From CAVVZJ01 sp963752755 (GTDB taxonomy: Bacteria > Planctomycetota > Planctomycetia > Isosphaerales > Isosphaeraceae), in NCBI GenBank assembly GCA_963752755.1, contig CAVVZJ010000001.1:1860001-1924000 (forward strand): a stretch of DNA of 64,000 nucleotides. The letters run 5' to 3'. Both the position numbers and the translations under genes were made by a program. Shown here in pieces: positions 1 to 9,383 of the stretch. Below the pieces are notes generated by a model. That model saw nothing but the letters and a program-made list of their open reading frames with translations. It was not told the origin of the DNA and made no database searches. Each line of letters begins with the position of its first letter. Positions within the stretch are counted from its first letter, which is position 1.

Positions 1-1123
1 GGTGTCGGTGCGGCGCGGGTGCGCAACCTGTTCGAGCAGGCCCAGTCGAAGGCCCCCTGCCTGGTCTTCATCGACGAGATCGATGCCATCGGCAAGGCCC
101 GCTCGGCAGGCGGCGGCTCGGGGTCGAACGACGAGCGTGACCAGACGTTGAACCAGTTGCTTGTCTGCATGGATGGTTTCGATTCGAACCGGGGGATCGT
201 GGTGCTGGCCGCCACCAACCGGCCCGAGACGCTCGACCCGGCGCTGGTGCGACCCGGGCGGTTCGACCGCAACGTCGTGGTCGATCGGCCGAACATCGAC
301 GGCCGCGAGCAGATCCTCAAGGTGCATGCTCGCAATGTGCCGCTGGAAGGGGAAATCAACCTCCGGCACATCGCGGCGATGACCCCGGGGTTCGTCGGTG
401 CCGAGCTGGCGAACCTGGTCAACGAGGCGGCCTTGATGGCGGCCCGCAAGGGGAAGACGTCGGTCGATCGGCTCGACTTCGAGCAAGGCGTCGAGCGAAT
501 CCTGGCCGGTCCCGAGCGGAAGCAGCGGATCATCCGTGCCGACGAACAGCGGCGGATCGCCGTGCACGAGGCCGGGCACGCCCTTGTCTCCCGGAGCCTG
601 CCGGGGACCGACCCGGTCCACAAGGTCTCGATCGTCGGCCGGGGCAACGGCATGGGCGGGTTCACGATGTACCGGCCGGAGGATGACCGGTTCCTCCATA
701 CACGGGAATGGCTCCGCCACACCATCTGCGGGTTGCTTGGTGGCACGATCGCCGAGGAGGTCGTGCTCGGTGAGATCTCGGACGGGGCCACCAGCGACCT
801 CCAGCGAGCCACCCAGATTGCGCAAGATGGTGACGGACTTTGGGATGAGTCGCCTGGGCCGGGTCTGCTACCAGAGCGAAGGGCGGAGTCCGTTCCTGCC
901 CGGCGGGGGGGGCTCGGCCGACCTGACCTGGAGTCCGGAGACCGCCCGCGAGATCGACCTGGAGGTCCGGCAGATCCTCGAAGACTGCCTGGCGATCACT
1001 CGCTCGATCATCGGCCGCCGTCGCCTCGCTTTGGAGGCGATCACGGACCGGCTGCTCGATCGGGAGACGATCGACTCGGCCGAACTCCAGGCGATCCTGG
1101 AACGGTTCCCCGACATGGTTTGA
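1..1123 (+). CDS. ftsH: FtsH-type ATP-dependent zinc metalloprotease, 5' end missing, one frameshift
   Basis: Membrane-anchored AAA+ protease that unfolds and degrades proteins. The frame is open from the first base, so the membrane anchor and Walker A lie outside the window. Visible in order: Walker B (VFIDEIDAIG), the AAA second region of homology (AATNRPETLDPALVRPGRFDR), the zinc motif HEAGH, and the distal Asp ligand in SDGATSDLQRAT. The frame breaks near 823-826: the continuation KMVTDFGMSRLG is in the +1 frame, and a lost GC pair in a GCGC tract (IARKMVT restored) explains it. The C-terminal helical domain then runs to the stop at 1123. Family identity is certain; whether it is a principal or accessory FtsH is not. 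Confidence 0.93.
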
Positions 1124-1433
1124 GCCGGATTGCCAGAGAGCGCGAGGCGCCCGGGGCACGGTTCGGTTTCGAGCCCGTGAGCCCGGGTTTCCTGCTTTGA
1201 TGGCGGGGCGACACCGGGCGGAACTCTCGGCGTCTCAAGGGGTTCAGTGGGCGGAGCCTGTCCTTCGAGGAACCAGGGGCGAGCGGAGGTCCCGGTTGAA
1301 GGACACTTCGCCCGTTCTTTCCTATCCCCCGAGATGGCGCGGCGACGCCGGGAGCGGCCAGCCGCGGTGGAGGGGACGGCGGACGATCGCGTAACAGCCC
1401 GAGGCGTCGGGAGGGAGCGGCAGGGTCGCGGGA
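1124..1433. other. Intergenic region, nothing recognised
   Basis: About 310 bases between two convergent genes. Open frames here have no recognisable protein features. I see no strong hairpin, promoter or RNA gene. Confidence 0.5.
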
Positions 1434-2556
1434 TTACGCGAAGCAAATTCTTGCGAAATTGAGAGTTCGGGAACGTCGGGTTCGTTTCGCAGACCGCCCT
1501 CGGGTGTGGGAGGGTGGGGGATTTCGGTCGCCGGCCTGGGAGCTGGGAAGGCGTTCCGGAAGGGTCTCTGGAGGCGTCGGCGGGGTGGCGGTGGCGAGGG
1601 AAGGAGGCTCGGACGAGTCGGACGGGGGTTCCGGCTCGGGCGGGATCGGAGGCAACGGAACGGGGTCGATGGCGGGGCCGGGATCGATGGTCTCGTGATC
1701 GGGATCAGCGTCGGTTGGGCGGGAGCGTCGGAGGCGGGAGAACTCGGCGAGGGAGCGGTGAACCTCCTGGGAACAGGCAGTCTCGTAACGGCGCTGGAGG
1801 GCGGCGGAGGGGCTGTCGTCGAAGAGGCTGAGGTTGATGGCCCGGGCGCGAGCGGGCTCGTCGCGCTCGGAGCGAAGGCGATCGGACTGGAGGGCGAGAC
1901 GCTCGGACTGGTCGCGGGCGTAGTGCGACGAGGGCATCCCGCGCGACGGGGGAACCGGAACGGGCCTCGGCGAGCAAGACGAGAATCCGGGCCGGTTCGC
2001 TCTCCGGTGCGGGCGGTCGGGCGGGGTCGTGGCCGAGGAGGCGGAGGGCGGTGAGTCGCTCCCCCTCGGTCCAGGAACCGGTATTCTCAACAGCCAGGGC
2101 GAGCATTTCCCAGATCTGCGCCATCCGTGCGCAGCCGAGCGAGGAGCGGCTCAATCCGGCTACGGACGCGGCAGGATCGGTGGCGAAGAGGCGGCCCCAG
2201 CCATCCACGTCTTCCTGAAGGCGGGCGTCGAAGGTGGCGCCGGCCTTCTCCCGAAGATCGGCGATGGCGGCCATTTCGCGACGGGCGAGGCGATCGAGGC
2301 GGACGGAGTTCCAGGCCGCGCACTCGACGAGCCAGGCTTCCATGCGGTCGGCGGGCTGGGCGTCCTCGGTCCAGGCCTCGGCACGCTCCTGGAAGGCGGG
2401 TTCGTCCTCAGGAGCGACGAGGACGCGGGCGGTCAGACCGTGTTTCAAGGCGTTGCGGCAGGATCGGTCCTTGCCTTCCTCGGTGACGGGACCGCGGGAC
2501 TTGCGACCGTTCTCTCGGCTGGCCTGGCGGCGGGCCTCGGTGTTGTGGAGGGGCAT
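1434..2556 (-). CDS. Planctomycete hypothetical protein, frameshifted
   Basis: Function unknown. The N-terminus (MPLHNTEARRQASRENGRKS, then GPVTEEGK and NALKHGLTA) is a pattern I associate with a hypothetical family that is repeated in planctomycete genomes. The start is the ATG at 2556. The first frame covers about 200 residues. Near 1930-1945 the reading moves to another frame, which continues as HYARDQSERLALQSDRL and ALQRRYETACSQEVHRSLAE before a Pro/Glu-rich tail. The helical, charged middle and proline-rich end suggest a soluble DNA- or protein-binding protein, but nothing shows this. It is convergent with the protease gene. Confidence 0.6.
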
Positions 2557-2710
2557 GGGGATCAATCAGCCTTCGGGGTTGCGGCGTCGCGACGTCGCGG
2601 CCAGCGCCGGACCCACGTCGGCCCGGCTGGCGGACGGCTGATCTTATCTTCTGAATTCCGGGCCGGGATTATCGCCTTTTCTTGAGAACAGGCGGGATTC
2701 CCGGCATGGA

Positions 2711-2752
2711 CAGGGCGTCAGGGGTTGGGGGAAGACAACCCGTGACGCCCTG
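2711..2752 (-). terminator. Hairpin terminator of the first DUF1559 gene
   Basis: Two 17-base arms (2711-2727 and 2736-2752) pair with one mismatch around an 8-base loop, starting 46 bases beyond the stop at 2798. There is no clear T-run, so this is a stem-type terminator by inference. The same core stem (GCGTCACGGGTTG) recurs at 4842-4887. Confidence 0.6.
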
Positions 2753-2797
2753 GAGAACGGGGAACAGCAGCCCTGGCGAGCCAGGAGCGGGGTGAGG

Positions 2798-3826
2798 TCA
2801 ATAGGCGTCGGCGCTGACGACCTCGTTACCGTGGGTGGTGGACAGAGCGCGCCAGGTCCAGATGTTGATGGAGTTCTTGATGAACCGGACGCTGCCGTCG
2901 CACATGGCGGCATTCACGCCGCCGGGGTGCATGCTGCGGGCGAAGTTGACACGGAGCATCGAGGAGGTGGGGCCGATGCAGGGCCCGTTCTTCTGGTAGG
3001 GGTAGATGCAGTAGGACTGGCTCTCGGTGACGTCGGGCGACGAGGTGTTGGGCGGCATCAGGCCGGTGAAGACGGCGGCGCTGCCCCACCAGGAGAAGCC
3101 GCGGAGGTCGAAGGGAGCATTGTAGGGCGGGAGCCGGCTCCCGGTGCCGACGATGGTCTCCGAGATCATCAGGGTGTTGCTCGTGCCGTCCGTGATGGTG
3201 TTGACGCCGTGGACGCTCCGGCCACCGTTGCCTGAGCCGGGGACATCGATGTCGGAGAAGGGGGCACCGCCGTACTGGATCGGGCTACCCATGTAGGCTG
3301 CGTTGGTGTAAACGACAGGCTGGGCCGTCACGGTGTTGCCGTAATTGACCATATAATTCTGCGAGGTGACGTAGTATTTCCGGCCGTTGACCGAGGGGCC
3401 GATGCCCGAGAGGTTCAAGGCCTGGCCGTCGCTGGGGCAGACGTAGGACATGACCCGGGTCGCGGAGACGGTGGCGTTGCAGACGCCGCCGTAGCGGAGC
3501 GGGGCGTCATACTGCCCGCGGTAATAGAGCAGGTCGCCGCCGAAGTTCCAGGCGTTGAACAGGGGGCTCTGCTCGACGTAGGGGAGCATGAACAGGATCC
3601 AGGTCCCCCAGCAGCACGACTTGGCTCCCGGGGCAAACACCTGGTTCGAGTCGTGATAGTTGTGCATGCCCAGGGCAATCTGCTTGAGATTGTTGGTGCA
3701 CTGGGCGCGTCGGGCGGCCTCGCGGGCCGCCTGCACGGCCGGCAGCAGGAGGGCGATGAGCACGCCGATGATCGCGATGACCACCAGCAGCTCGATCAGC
3801 GTGAACGCTCGTCGAGGACGGGACAT
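2798..3826 (-). CDS. DUF1559 pilin-like protein (copy 1)
   Basis: Secreted or pseudopilin-like protein of the DUF1559 family, which is greatly expanded in planctomycetes; the role is unknown. The start ATG at 3826 follows GGGGAGGATCGACC and gives MSRPRRAFTLIELLVV, a type IV prepilin cleavage and methylation signal followed by one hydrophobic helix. Then come the family hallmarks QAAREAARRAQCTNNLKQI, HNYHD and, at the C-terminus, NFARSMHPGGVNAAMCDGSV (the H-x-G-G motif). At 342 residues it has normal length. An upstream in-frame extension to 4003 has no signal and was not used. It is very similar to copy 2 at 4933-5962. Confidence 0.93.
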   Translation of the reverse strand: MSRPRRAFTLIELLVVIAIIGVLIALLLPAVQAAREAARRAQCTNNLKQIALGMHNYHDSNQVFAPGAKSCCWGTWILFMLPYVEQSPLFNAWNFGGDLLYYRGQYDAPLRYGGVCNATVSATRVMSYVCPSDGQALNLSGIGPSVNGRKYYVTSQNYMVNYGNTVTAQPVVYTNAAYMGSPIQYGGAPFSDIDVPGSGNGGRSVHGVNTITDGTSNTLMISETIVGTGSRLPPYNAPFDLRGFSWWGSAAVFTGLMPPNTSSPDVTESQSYCIYPYQKNGPCIGPTSSMLRVNFARSMHPGGVNAAMCDGSVRFIKNSINIWTWRALSTTHGNEVVSADAY

Positions 3827-3999
3827 GGTCGATCCTCCCCAGACAGAGGACGGGTGTGAAGACGAGGAAATCGAACGCGGATCGGACGCAGAGAGAAGTG
3901 CTATGCCGCGGTGAACCGACGCGATCGGCTCCCGAGAAGCAAGAGGGGAAATCGGGCCGGGACGCGACGACTCACGGAGTCCGGGTTGGCCAGCCCGTC

Positions 4000-4200
4000 T
4001 CAAGCTTCGGCGATCAGGACCCTCCGGGTTCGGCCACGACGAGCCTTCCCCTCGACGGCCACCGTGGCCGAGTCCGGCTCACGGCGCCGATCGTCTCCGG
4101 GGCCACCGATGGCGTGGAACGCCCGGGGCCGCGGAACCACAATCATGGGGGAGATGGACCTCACTCGCCATGATTTGCGCATGGGCGAATGCGGCTTCAT
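4000..4200 (-). pseudogene. Probable remnant of the lipoprotein gene paired with DUF1559 copy 1
   Basis: This stretch occupies the position that the lipoprotein gene has in module 2. Its end encodes SATVAVEGKARRG, which resembles EATVTAGGKNQFD near the end of the intact lipoprotein, and it contains MRKSWR, recalling MRKRMR at the intact start. The middle (lipobox and most of the beta-sandwich) is absent. Flanking DNA on both sides also aligns with module 2. I infer a deletion remnant; the match is short and could not be scored. Confidence 0.4.
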
Positions 4201-4841
4201 CGTACCGATGAGTCAGGGCAAACAGGACGACGCTTGAATGATCTCTCCGGCAGGCTCGTATTCCCTGGGACGATGGGGAATCACCCATGAGAATTCGCCG
4301 GAGGTATTGGCCAAGCTAACACAGCGCGGTTACCTGCACAAGTCACTGACTCTCAAGACATCTCAATTCCGGCCGATTCCCGGCTTCGCCCGCGGGACCC
4401 GACGGCCCATCTTCGCGATCGGGACCCGGTGGCGGGCGTGGATTGCCGAGGATTCAGGCGTCGCGAGGTGGAGACGAGCGTGGACGCTCGGAAGGGTTCT
4501 CATCCACGAACCTGCTGTTGCAGTCCGGTTGGGCTGGTGGGACCGCCGTCCCCGGCTGTCGTCCGGTCGGGACCGCTGGGGGCGGCTGTCCCCCAGGAGT
4601 CGGGCTCGAATCGGATACCATCCGCGGGTTCGTGGATCGGCGAGCGGGGAGGCTCCGGACGATCCGGAAGGACGAGCCTGCTGTTCTGCGATTTGAGGAC
4701 CGCGCACGTCCCGACGAGGTGATGCGTCGTGCCGAGGAGGCGACGAACTCGACGGCGCGGGTGGCGAGAGCGGCGTGAGTGGGATCGGGGGTGGGTGGGG
4801 AGGATCGCGTTTCGGGGAGGGAGTGGGTACCGTAGAAGGAG
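4201..4841. other. Non-coding region upstream of module 1
   Basis: About 640 bases without a supported gene. It contains the conserved promoter-like block described at 4312-4350. The rest shows no other feature that I can support; open frames here look like chance frames of GC-rich DNA. Confidence 0.45.
4312..4350 (-). promoter_or_regulatory. Promoter-like block, copy A
   Basis: On the minus strand TTGTGC (4336-4341) and TTAGCT (4314-4319) are separated by 16 bases, with TGTG just before the second box as in an extended -10. The whole 39-base block aligns without gaps to 6759-6797, sharing CTGAC, GACTTGTG and TGTGTTA. The fixed spacing between two separate modules is the main support for function. 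It lies about 490 bases from DUF1559 copy 1, consistent with loss of an intervening lipoprotein gene. Confidence 0.45.
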
Positions 4842-4887
4842 TCGGGGCGTCACGGGTTGAGGTGAGACCCAACCCGTGACGCCCCGA
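4842..4887 (-). terminator. Perfect 18-bp hairpin after DUF1559 copy 2
   Basis: Arms 4842-4859 and 4870-4887 are perfect reverse complements around a 10-base loop, 46 bases beyond the stop at 4933. The stem core matches that of the 2711-2752 hairpin. No T-run follows. Confidence 0.65.
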
Positions 4888-4932
4888 AGATCAGCCGTTG
4901 ACCGTCCTGGCGAACCAGGGAGCGGAGTGAGG

Positions 4933-5962
4933 TCAATAGGCGTCGGCGCTGACGACCTCGTTACCGTGGGTGGTGGACAGGGCGCGCCAGGTCCAGATGT
5001 TGATGGAGTTCTTGATGAACCGGACGCTGCCGTCGCACATGGCGGCGTTCACGCCGCCGGGGTGCATGCTGCGGGCGAAGTTGACGCGGAGCATCGTGCT
5101 GGTGGGGCCGATGCAGGGCCCGTTCTTCTGGAACGGGTAGATGCAGTAGGAGTTGCTCTCGGTGACGTCGGGCGACGAGGAGTTGGGCGGCATCAGGCCG
5201 GTGAAGGCGCGCGGCGATGCCCCACCAGGAGAAGCCGCGGAGGTCGAAGGGAGCATTGTACGGCGGCAGACTGGACCCGGTGCCGACGATGGTCTCCGAG
5301 ATCATCAGGGTGTTGCTCGTGCCATCGTTGATGGAATTGATCCCGAAGATGGACCGGCCACCGTTGCCTGAGCCGGGACCATCGATGTCGGCGAAGGGGG
5401 CACCGCCGTACTGGATCGGACTGCCGATGTAGGCTGCGTTGGTGTAAACAACAGGCTGGGCCGTCACGGTGTTGCCGTAATTGGCCATGTAACTTTGCGA
5501 GGTGACGTAGTATTTCCGGCCGTTGACCGTGGGGCCGATGCCCGAGAGGTTCAGGGCCTGGCCGTCGCTGGGGCAGACGTAGGACATGACCCGGGTCGAG
5601 GAGACGGTGGCGTTGCAGACGCCGCCGTAGCGGAGCGGGGCGTCATACTGCCCCTGGTAATAGAGCAGGTCGCCGCCGAAGTTCCAGGCGTTGAACAGGG
5701 GGCTCTGCTCGACGTAGGGGAGCATGAACAGGATCCAGGTCCCCCAGCAGCACGACTTCTGGCCCGGGGCGAAGACCTGATTGGCGTCGTGATAGTTGTG
5801 CATGCCCAGGGCAATCTGCTTGAGATTGTTGGTGCACTGGGCGCGTCGGGCGGCCTCGCGGGCGGCCTGGACGGCCGGCAGCAGGAGGGCGATGAGCACG
5901 CCGATGATCGCGATGACCACCAGCAGCTCGATCAATGTAAATGCTTTTCGAGAACGAGGCAT
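4933..5962 (-). CDS. DUF1559 pilin-like protein (copy 2), one frameshift
   Basis: Paralogue of copy 1 with the same architecture: prepilin signal RKAFTLIELLVVIAIIGVLI, QAAREAARRAQCTNNLKQI, and the C-terminal HPGGVNAAMCDGSV block. GAGGAGG precedes the ATG at 5962. The frame breaks at about 5207-5216, where GCGCGCGGCG is one base longer than the equivalent stretch of copy 1; the continuation FTGLMPPNSSSPDVTES is in another frame. Correcting the extra base restores a protein the length of copy 1. It follows the lipoprotein gene 6164-6628 and is followed by a perfect hairpin. Confidence 0.9.
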
Positions 5963-6163
5963 GGGCGTTCCTCCTCAACAGAGACGTGTGTGAAGATGAG
6001 GAAATCGAACGTAAGCCGACGGATTGAGGGAGAGGGAAGGGTCGGTGAACCGGCGTGAACGGCCCGCCGACGAGGAGTGAGGAGAAGGTGGGCCAGTGCG
6101 CGACGCGACGCGACGAGCCCGAGGAAGGATTCCGGGTAGCCAGCCCGGTTCAGCCCTGGGCGA

Positions 6164-6628
6164 TCATTTGCCTCCACTCACGGCGACGATGTTGAAGTCG
6201 AACTGGTTCTTGCCTCCCGCCGTGACGGTGGCCTCCAGGATGGAGTTGGAGCCGTACTGAGGCGGGATCACTTCCTTGGCCGGGATCGGAGGCATGCCAG
6301 GCATGTCCGTGACGTGATCGACCTGTTTTTCCGGGCTGCCCTCGCCGGAGGAGACGACGGCCTTGTACTTGCCGGGGACGAGGCCCTGGGATTGCTCGAT
6401 GGAGTACTTTCCCTCGACGATGGCCGCGCCCGCCTGAGTCGGAATGTCGGCGCCGTTGGGCACGAACGTGATCACGCCCGTCTTGAGAGGCTTCCCATCG
6501 ACACTCACGGTGCCCGAGATCGCTTCGCGGGGAAGTTCATCTTCGCCGCAACCGAGAACCGTGAACACCAGGAGGAGCGGGACCGCGATGGCGGGAAGAC
6601 TCGGCCAGAGTCGCATTCGCTTGCGCAT
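6164..6628 (-). CDS. Small lipoprotein with carboxypeptidase-regulatory-like fold
   Basis: Predicted lipoprotein of 154 residues. The chosen start (ATG 6628) gives MRKRMRLWPS, a hydrophobic stretch and a lipobox ending at Cys27 (VLGC). The mature part begins with ISGTVSVDGKPLKTGVITF, followed by SIEQSQGLVPGKYKAVV, the pattern of a transthyretin/carboxypeptidase-regulatory-like beta-sandwich seen in many planctomycete lipoproteins encoded beside DUF1559 genes. Function unknown; a partner of the DUF1559 product is an inference from repeated pairing (see 55519-55980). A longer frame to 6733 lacks a signal. Confidence 0.82.
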   Translation of the reverse strand: MRKRMRLWPSLPAIAVPLLLVFTVLGCGEDELPREAISGTVSVDGKPLKTGVITFVPNGADIPTQAGAAIVEGKYSIEQSQGLVPGKYKAVVSSGEGSPEKQVDHVTDMPGMPPIPAKEVIPPQYGSNSILEATVTAGGKNQFDFNIVAVSGGK

Positions 6629-7176
6629 CAACGAACACACCTCGATGGTCAAAATGAGAGATGAAAGACGGAACGTTGTGGCTCCGGTGCCACTCAAGCA
6701 GTCGTCTACGCTGGCCACCAGGGATACCAGCACCTGCGAATGACTCGAGTGTTTTCGTCAAGTTAACACACCCGGGTCGTTCCCACAAGTCTCTGACGTC
6801 CGTTCTCAATTTAAATAACGCGGATTCTCGAATCTTCGATTCCGCCTTGGAGTTAGGTTTGATTGCTGGTGAATCAATTTTCGATGTCACGGTGACGAAA
6901 ACGGGCGGAGCCTGGGGGCGATTCTCGCGAACGGACCGGAGGGGCGGAGGCGGCGTCGAGATCCGAGGATCGAGGGCTTTGAGCGGTCTTGCTCGCGTCA
7001 GGGATCTGGAATCGGTTCGGTGGTCGATTGGGAAGCCGGACGTCGGCGTCGCGATCCGTTGAGGGGTCGCGAACCTCACGGATTCGTGTTCCGATAGGGC
7101 AGGGCACGGATTTGGTTGTAGTCGCTCCGGGCCCGATCGATCGTCGCAATACCGGGGAGGAGAAGCGAATGACCGA
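6629..7176. other. Intergenic region between divergent genes
   Basis: About 550 bases. It holds the promoter-like block at 6759-6797 and an AT-richer patch around 6800-6900, unusual for the window. No gene is supported. Confidence 0.45.
6759..6797 (-). promoter_or_regulatory. Promoter-like block, copy B
   Basis: Minus-strand TTGTGG (6783-6788), 16-base spacer, TTAACT (6761-6766), preceded by TGTG. It aligns gap-free over 39 bases with copy A. It lies about 130 bases upstream of the lipoprotein start, a sensible distance for a promoter of the lipoprotein/DUF1559 pair. Confidence 0.5.
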
Positions 7177-8315
7177 GTGCAAGCACGGCGCAACGGCGCG
7201 GGTTGGGGAGGTCGGGTGAGCGGGTTCGGGGTCGTGCTGATCGGCCTGGCGACCTGGCTGCCGACCACGAGCCGTGGGGGGGAGGCGGAGCGACCGGAGC
7301 GGGTGGTGGTGGCGGAAGGAGGTCGGGGGTTTGTGAGGGAGCCGTCAGGGCGAGCGTTCGTACCCTGGGGGTTCAACTACGACCACGACGAGAAGGGACG
7401 ATTGATCGAGGATTACTGGTCCGAGGAGTGGGAGAAGGTCGAGCAGGACTTCCGCGAGATGAAGCAACTGGGTGCGAACGTGGTCCGGATTCACCTGCAA
7501 GTCGGGAAGTTCCTCGATGGGCCGGAGCGACCGAACGCGGCGAACCTGGAGCGGCTCGGGCGATTGCTGGAGCTGGCCGAGCGGACGGGCCTTTACCTGG
7601 ACCTGACGGGTCTGGGTTGCTACCACAAGGCGGACGTGCCGGCCTGGTATGACGCGCTCGACGAGCGAGGACGCTGGGCGGCGCAATCCCGATTCTGGGA
7701 AGCGGTGGCGGAGCGTTGCGCGGGAAATCCGGCGGTCTTTTTTTATGATTTGATGAATGAGCCGGTGGTGCCGGGTGGGAAGAGGGAGCCGGGGGAATGG
7801 CTGGCGGGGGCGTTTGCGGGCAAGCATTTCGTGCAGTTCATCACGCTCGACCAGGCGGGTCGGCCCCGGCCGGAGATCGCGAGGGAATGGGTCAAGACGC
7901 TGGTGGCAGCAATCCGCAAGAAGGATCCGAAAACGCCGATCACCGTGGGGATGGTGCCGTGGAGCCTCGATCGGCCGGGGTTGACGTCGGGGTTCGTGCC
8001 CCGGGTGGTGGCGCCGGAGCTGGATTTCGTGGCGGTGCACCTGTACCCCGAGCGGGGGAAGCTGGACGAGGCGATGGAGACGTTGAAGGGCTTTGATATC
8101 GGCAAGCCGGTGGTGATTGAGGAGACGTTTCCGCTGAAGTGCGGGGGGAGGAGTTCGCGAGGTTTCTGGAGGATTCGCGGGGGGTGGCATCCGGCTGGAT
8201 CGGGTTTTACTGGGGGAAGACGCCGGAGGAGCTGAAGCAAGGCGGGACGATCTCCGATGCGATCACGCTCGGCTGGCTGGAGCGGTTCCGGGAAGGGCCG
8301 CCGGGTCGGGATTGA
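7177..8315 (+). CDS. Exported GH5-like glycoside hydrolase, one frameshift
   Basis: Predicted secreted (beta/alpha)8 hydrolase acting on a polysaccharide or glycoside; the substrate is not evident. A signal-like region (VVLIGLATWLPTTSRG) precedes VPWGFNYDHD. The acid/base motif is DLMNEP and the nucleophile is probably in VVIEETFP, as in clan GH-A enzymes. After LKCGG the frame is lost in a run of six G at 8143-8148; restoring one G gives EEFARFLEDSRGVASGWIGF and GWLERFREGPPGRD with the stop at 8313-8315. The GTG at 7177 gives a basic n-region; GTG 7216, just after GGGGAGGTC, is an equally good start. The 16-codon frame from ATG 7169 is ignored. Confidence 0.8.
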
Positions 8316-8404
8316 GGGCCACGAGGGGGATCGGGAACCCCTCGCCCGGCGGTTTCGGCACCGGGTGAGGGGATCGATCGCGAGTGGGTGACGGAGTGAG
8401 CCGG

Positions 8405-8684
8405 TCAGTGGGCCGCCAGGAGGCAGCAGCGGCGGACCTTCGGACACGACGGGGACCTGGCGGGGAGCGGGTCCCCGGCGCAGCCCGACGGGATCGAGCG
8501 CGAGGGGGTCAAAGTCCTCGTGCTCGATCGGGACGTCGGTCGGCAAGGCCTCGCGGCCGGTCCAGGCGGCGATGGCGAGGGTGCGGGCCCGGTCGGGGGC
8601 GTCGGGAGTGCCGAGGTCCTCCAGGTGCGTCAGGAGGACCCGCCACAGGTCGGCCAGGGTCGGTCGCGTGAGTCGGGTGTTCAT
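8405..8684 (-). CDS. Small hypothetical protein, 3' end uncertain
   Basis: Begins MNTRLTRPTLADLWRVLLTH at ATG 8684 behind an excellent GGGAGGACACC ribosome site, then reads TPDAPDRARTLAIAAWTG. The first 70 residues look like a genuine small helical protein. The frame stays open far into the hydrolase gene on the other strand (to 7743), which is implausible, so a frameshift near the end is likely; the TGA at 8405-8407 in another frame gives a size near 90 residues. Function unknown. Confidence 0.4.
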
Positions 8685-8805
8685 GGTGTCCTCCCGCGGC
8701 AAAACGGCCGTCGTGTCCCGCCGGCAAGGGGCGGGCCGGTTGTAGACGCGGCGAGCCGGCCGAGGGTTCGCGAACACGGAGGGTTTTGGCGGCGGAAGGG
8801 AGGGG

Positions 8806-9174
8806 TCAGGAGGACGATCCGGAATCGTCGGTCCGGGGAGCGAGCGTCTTGAGCGCCTCGGGGATGTTGCGGAAGAGGTCCCAGTATTCCTCCATCTGCA
8901 TTTCTTCGAGGAACTTCTCCATGCCGCCACTGAGGTTGGCCAGGACGACCTCGCCGCCGCGTCGGCGGATCTGGCGGGTGAGGGTCATGAGGACGCCCAG
9001 CAAGGGGGGGCCGGTCTCGGCGACGCCGCGCAGCTCGACGATGTATTGCCGGTAACCCTGGTCGATCAGGTCGGCGACCTCGCGAGCGGCGTCGGTGTAG
9101 CGGGGGTCGTTCATCGCCTGGCCAAACTCGGTGAGGATCGCGACGTCGCCGTCGATGCGAATGTGAATGGGCAT
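8806..9174 (-). CDS. STAS-domain-like protein (anti-sigma-factor-antagonist type)
   Basis: A 122-residue single-domain protein resembling STAS proteins such as SpoIIAA. It begins MPIHIRIDGDVAILTEFG and shows YIVELRGVAETGPPLLGVLM, then QIRRRGGEVVLANLSGG and EKFLEEMQMEEYWDLF, matching the strand-helix order of the fold. At the usual phosphorylated Ser (DSSG in canonical members) this protein has ETGPP, so regulation by Ser phosphorylation would be lost. No kinase or phosphatase partner lies nearby. The longer frame to 9333 was rejected because the recognisable fold starts at Met 9174. Confidence 0.7.
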   Translation of the reverse strand: MPIHIRIDGDVAILTEFGQAMNDPRYTDAAREVADLIDQGYRQYIVELRGVAETGPPLLGVLMTLTRQIRRRGGEVVLANLSGGMEKFLEEMQMEEYWDLFRNIPEALKTLAPRTDDSGSSS

Positions 9175-9383
9175 GGGGAAGACCCTCGACGGTTGGACCC
9201 GGGCCGCGATCGCGTCGCGGGCCGGGGCTTTGCTGAAGGGTTGACGGCGCGTCCGGGTTCGATTGACATGAGGCCCTGCGACCGGTTCCGGCGCCGAAGG
9301 GGGAACGGGGTCGCAGACCGGCAAAGGGTCCATCCTACCACAATGAGTCGCGGCCGTTTTCCGGCCGAGAGGAGAGCCATGCC

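Noticed and set aside
800..850. Programmed frameshift in ftsH
   Set aside because: There is no slippery heptamer. Loss of GC in a GCGC tract, together with many similar indels in the window, explains it better.
8139..8150. Phase-variable G6 tract in the hydrolase gene
   Set aside because: Six G is short for phase variation and the window has many such indels, so sequencing error is simpler.
7743..8684. Full-length frame of the small hypothetical gene
   Set aside because: Only the first 70 residues look like a protein; the rest is antisense to the hydrolase.
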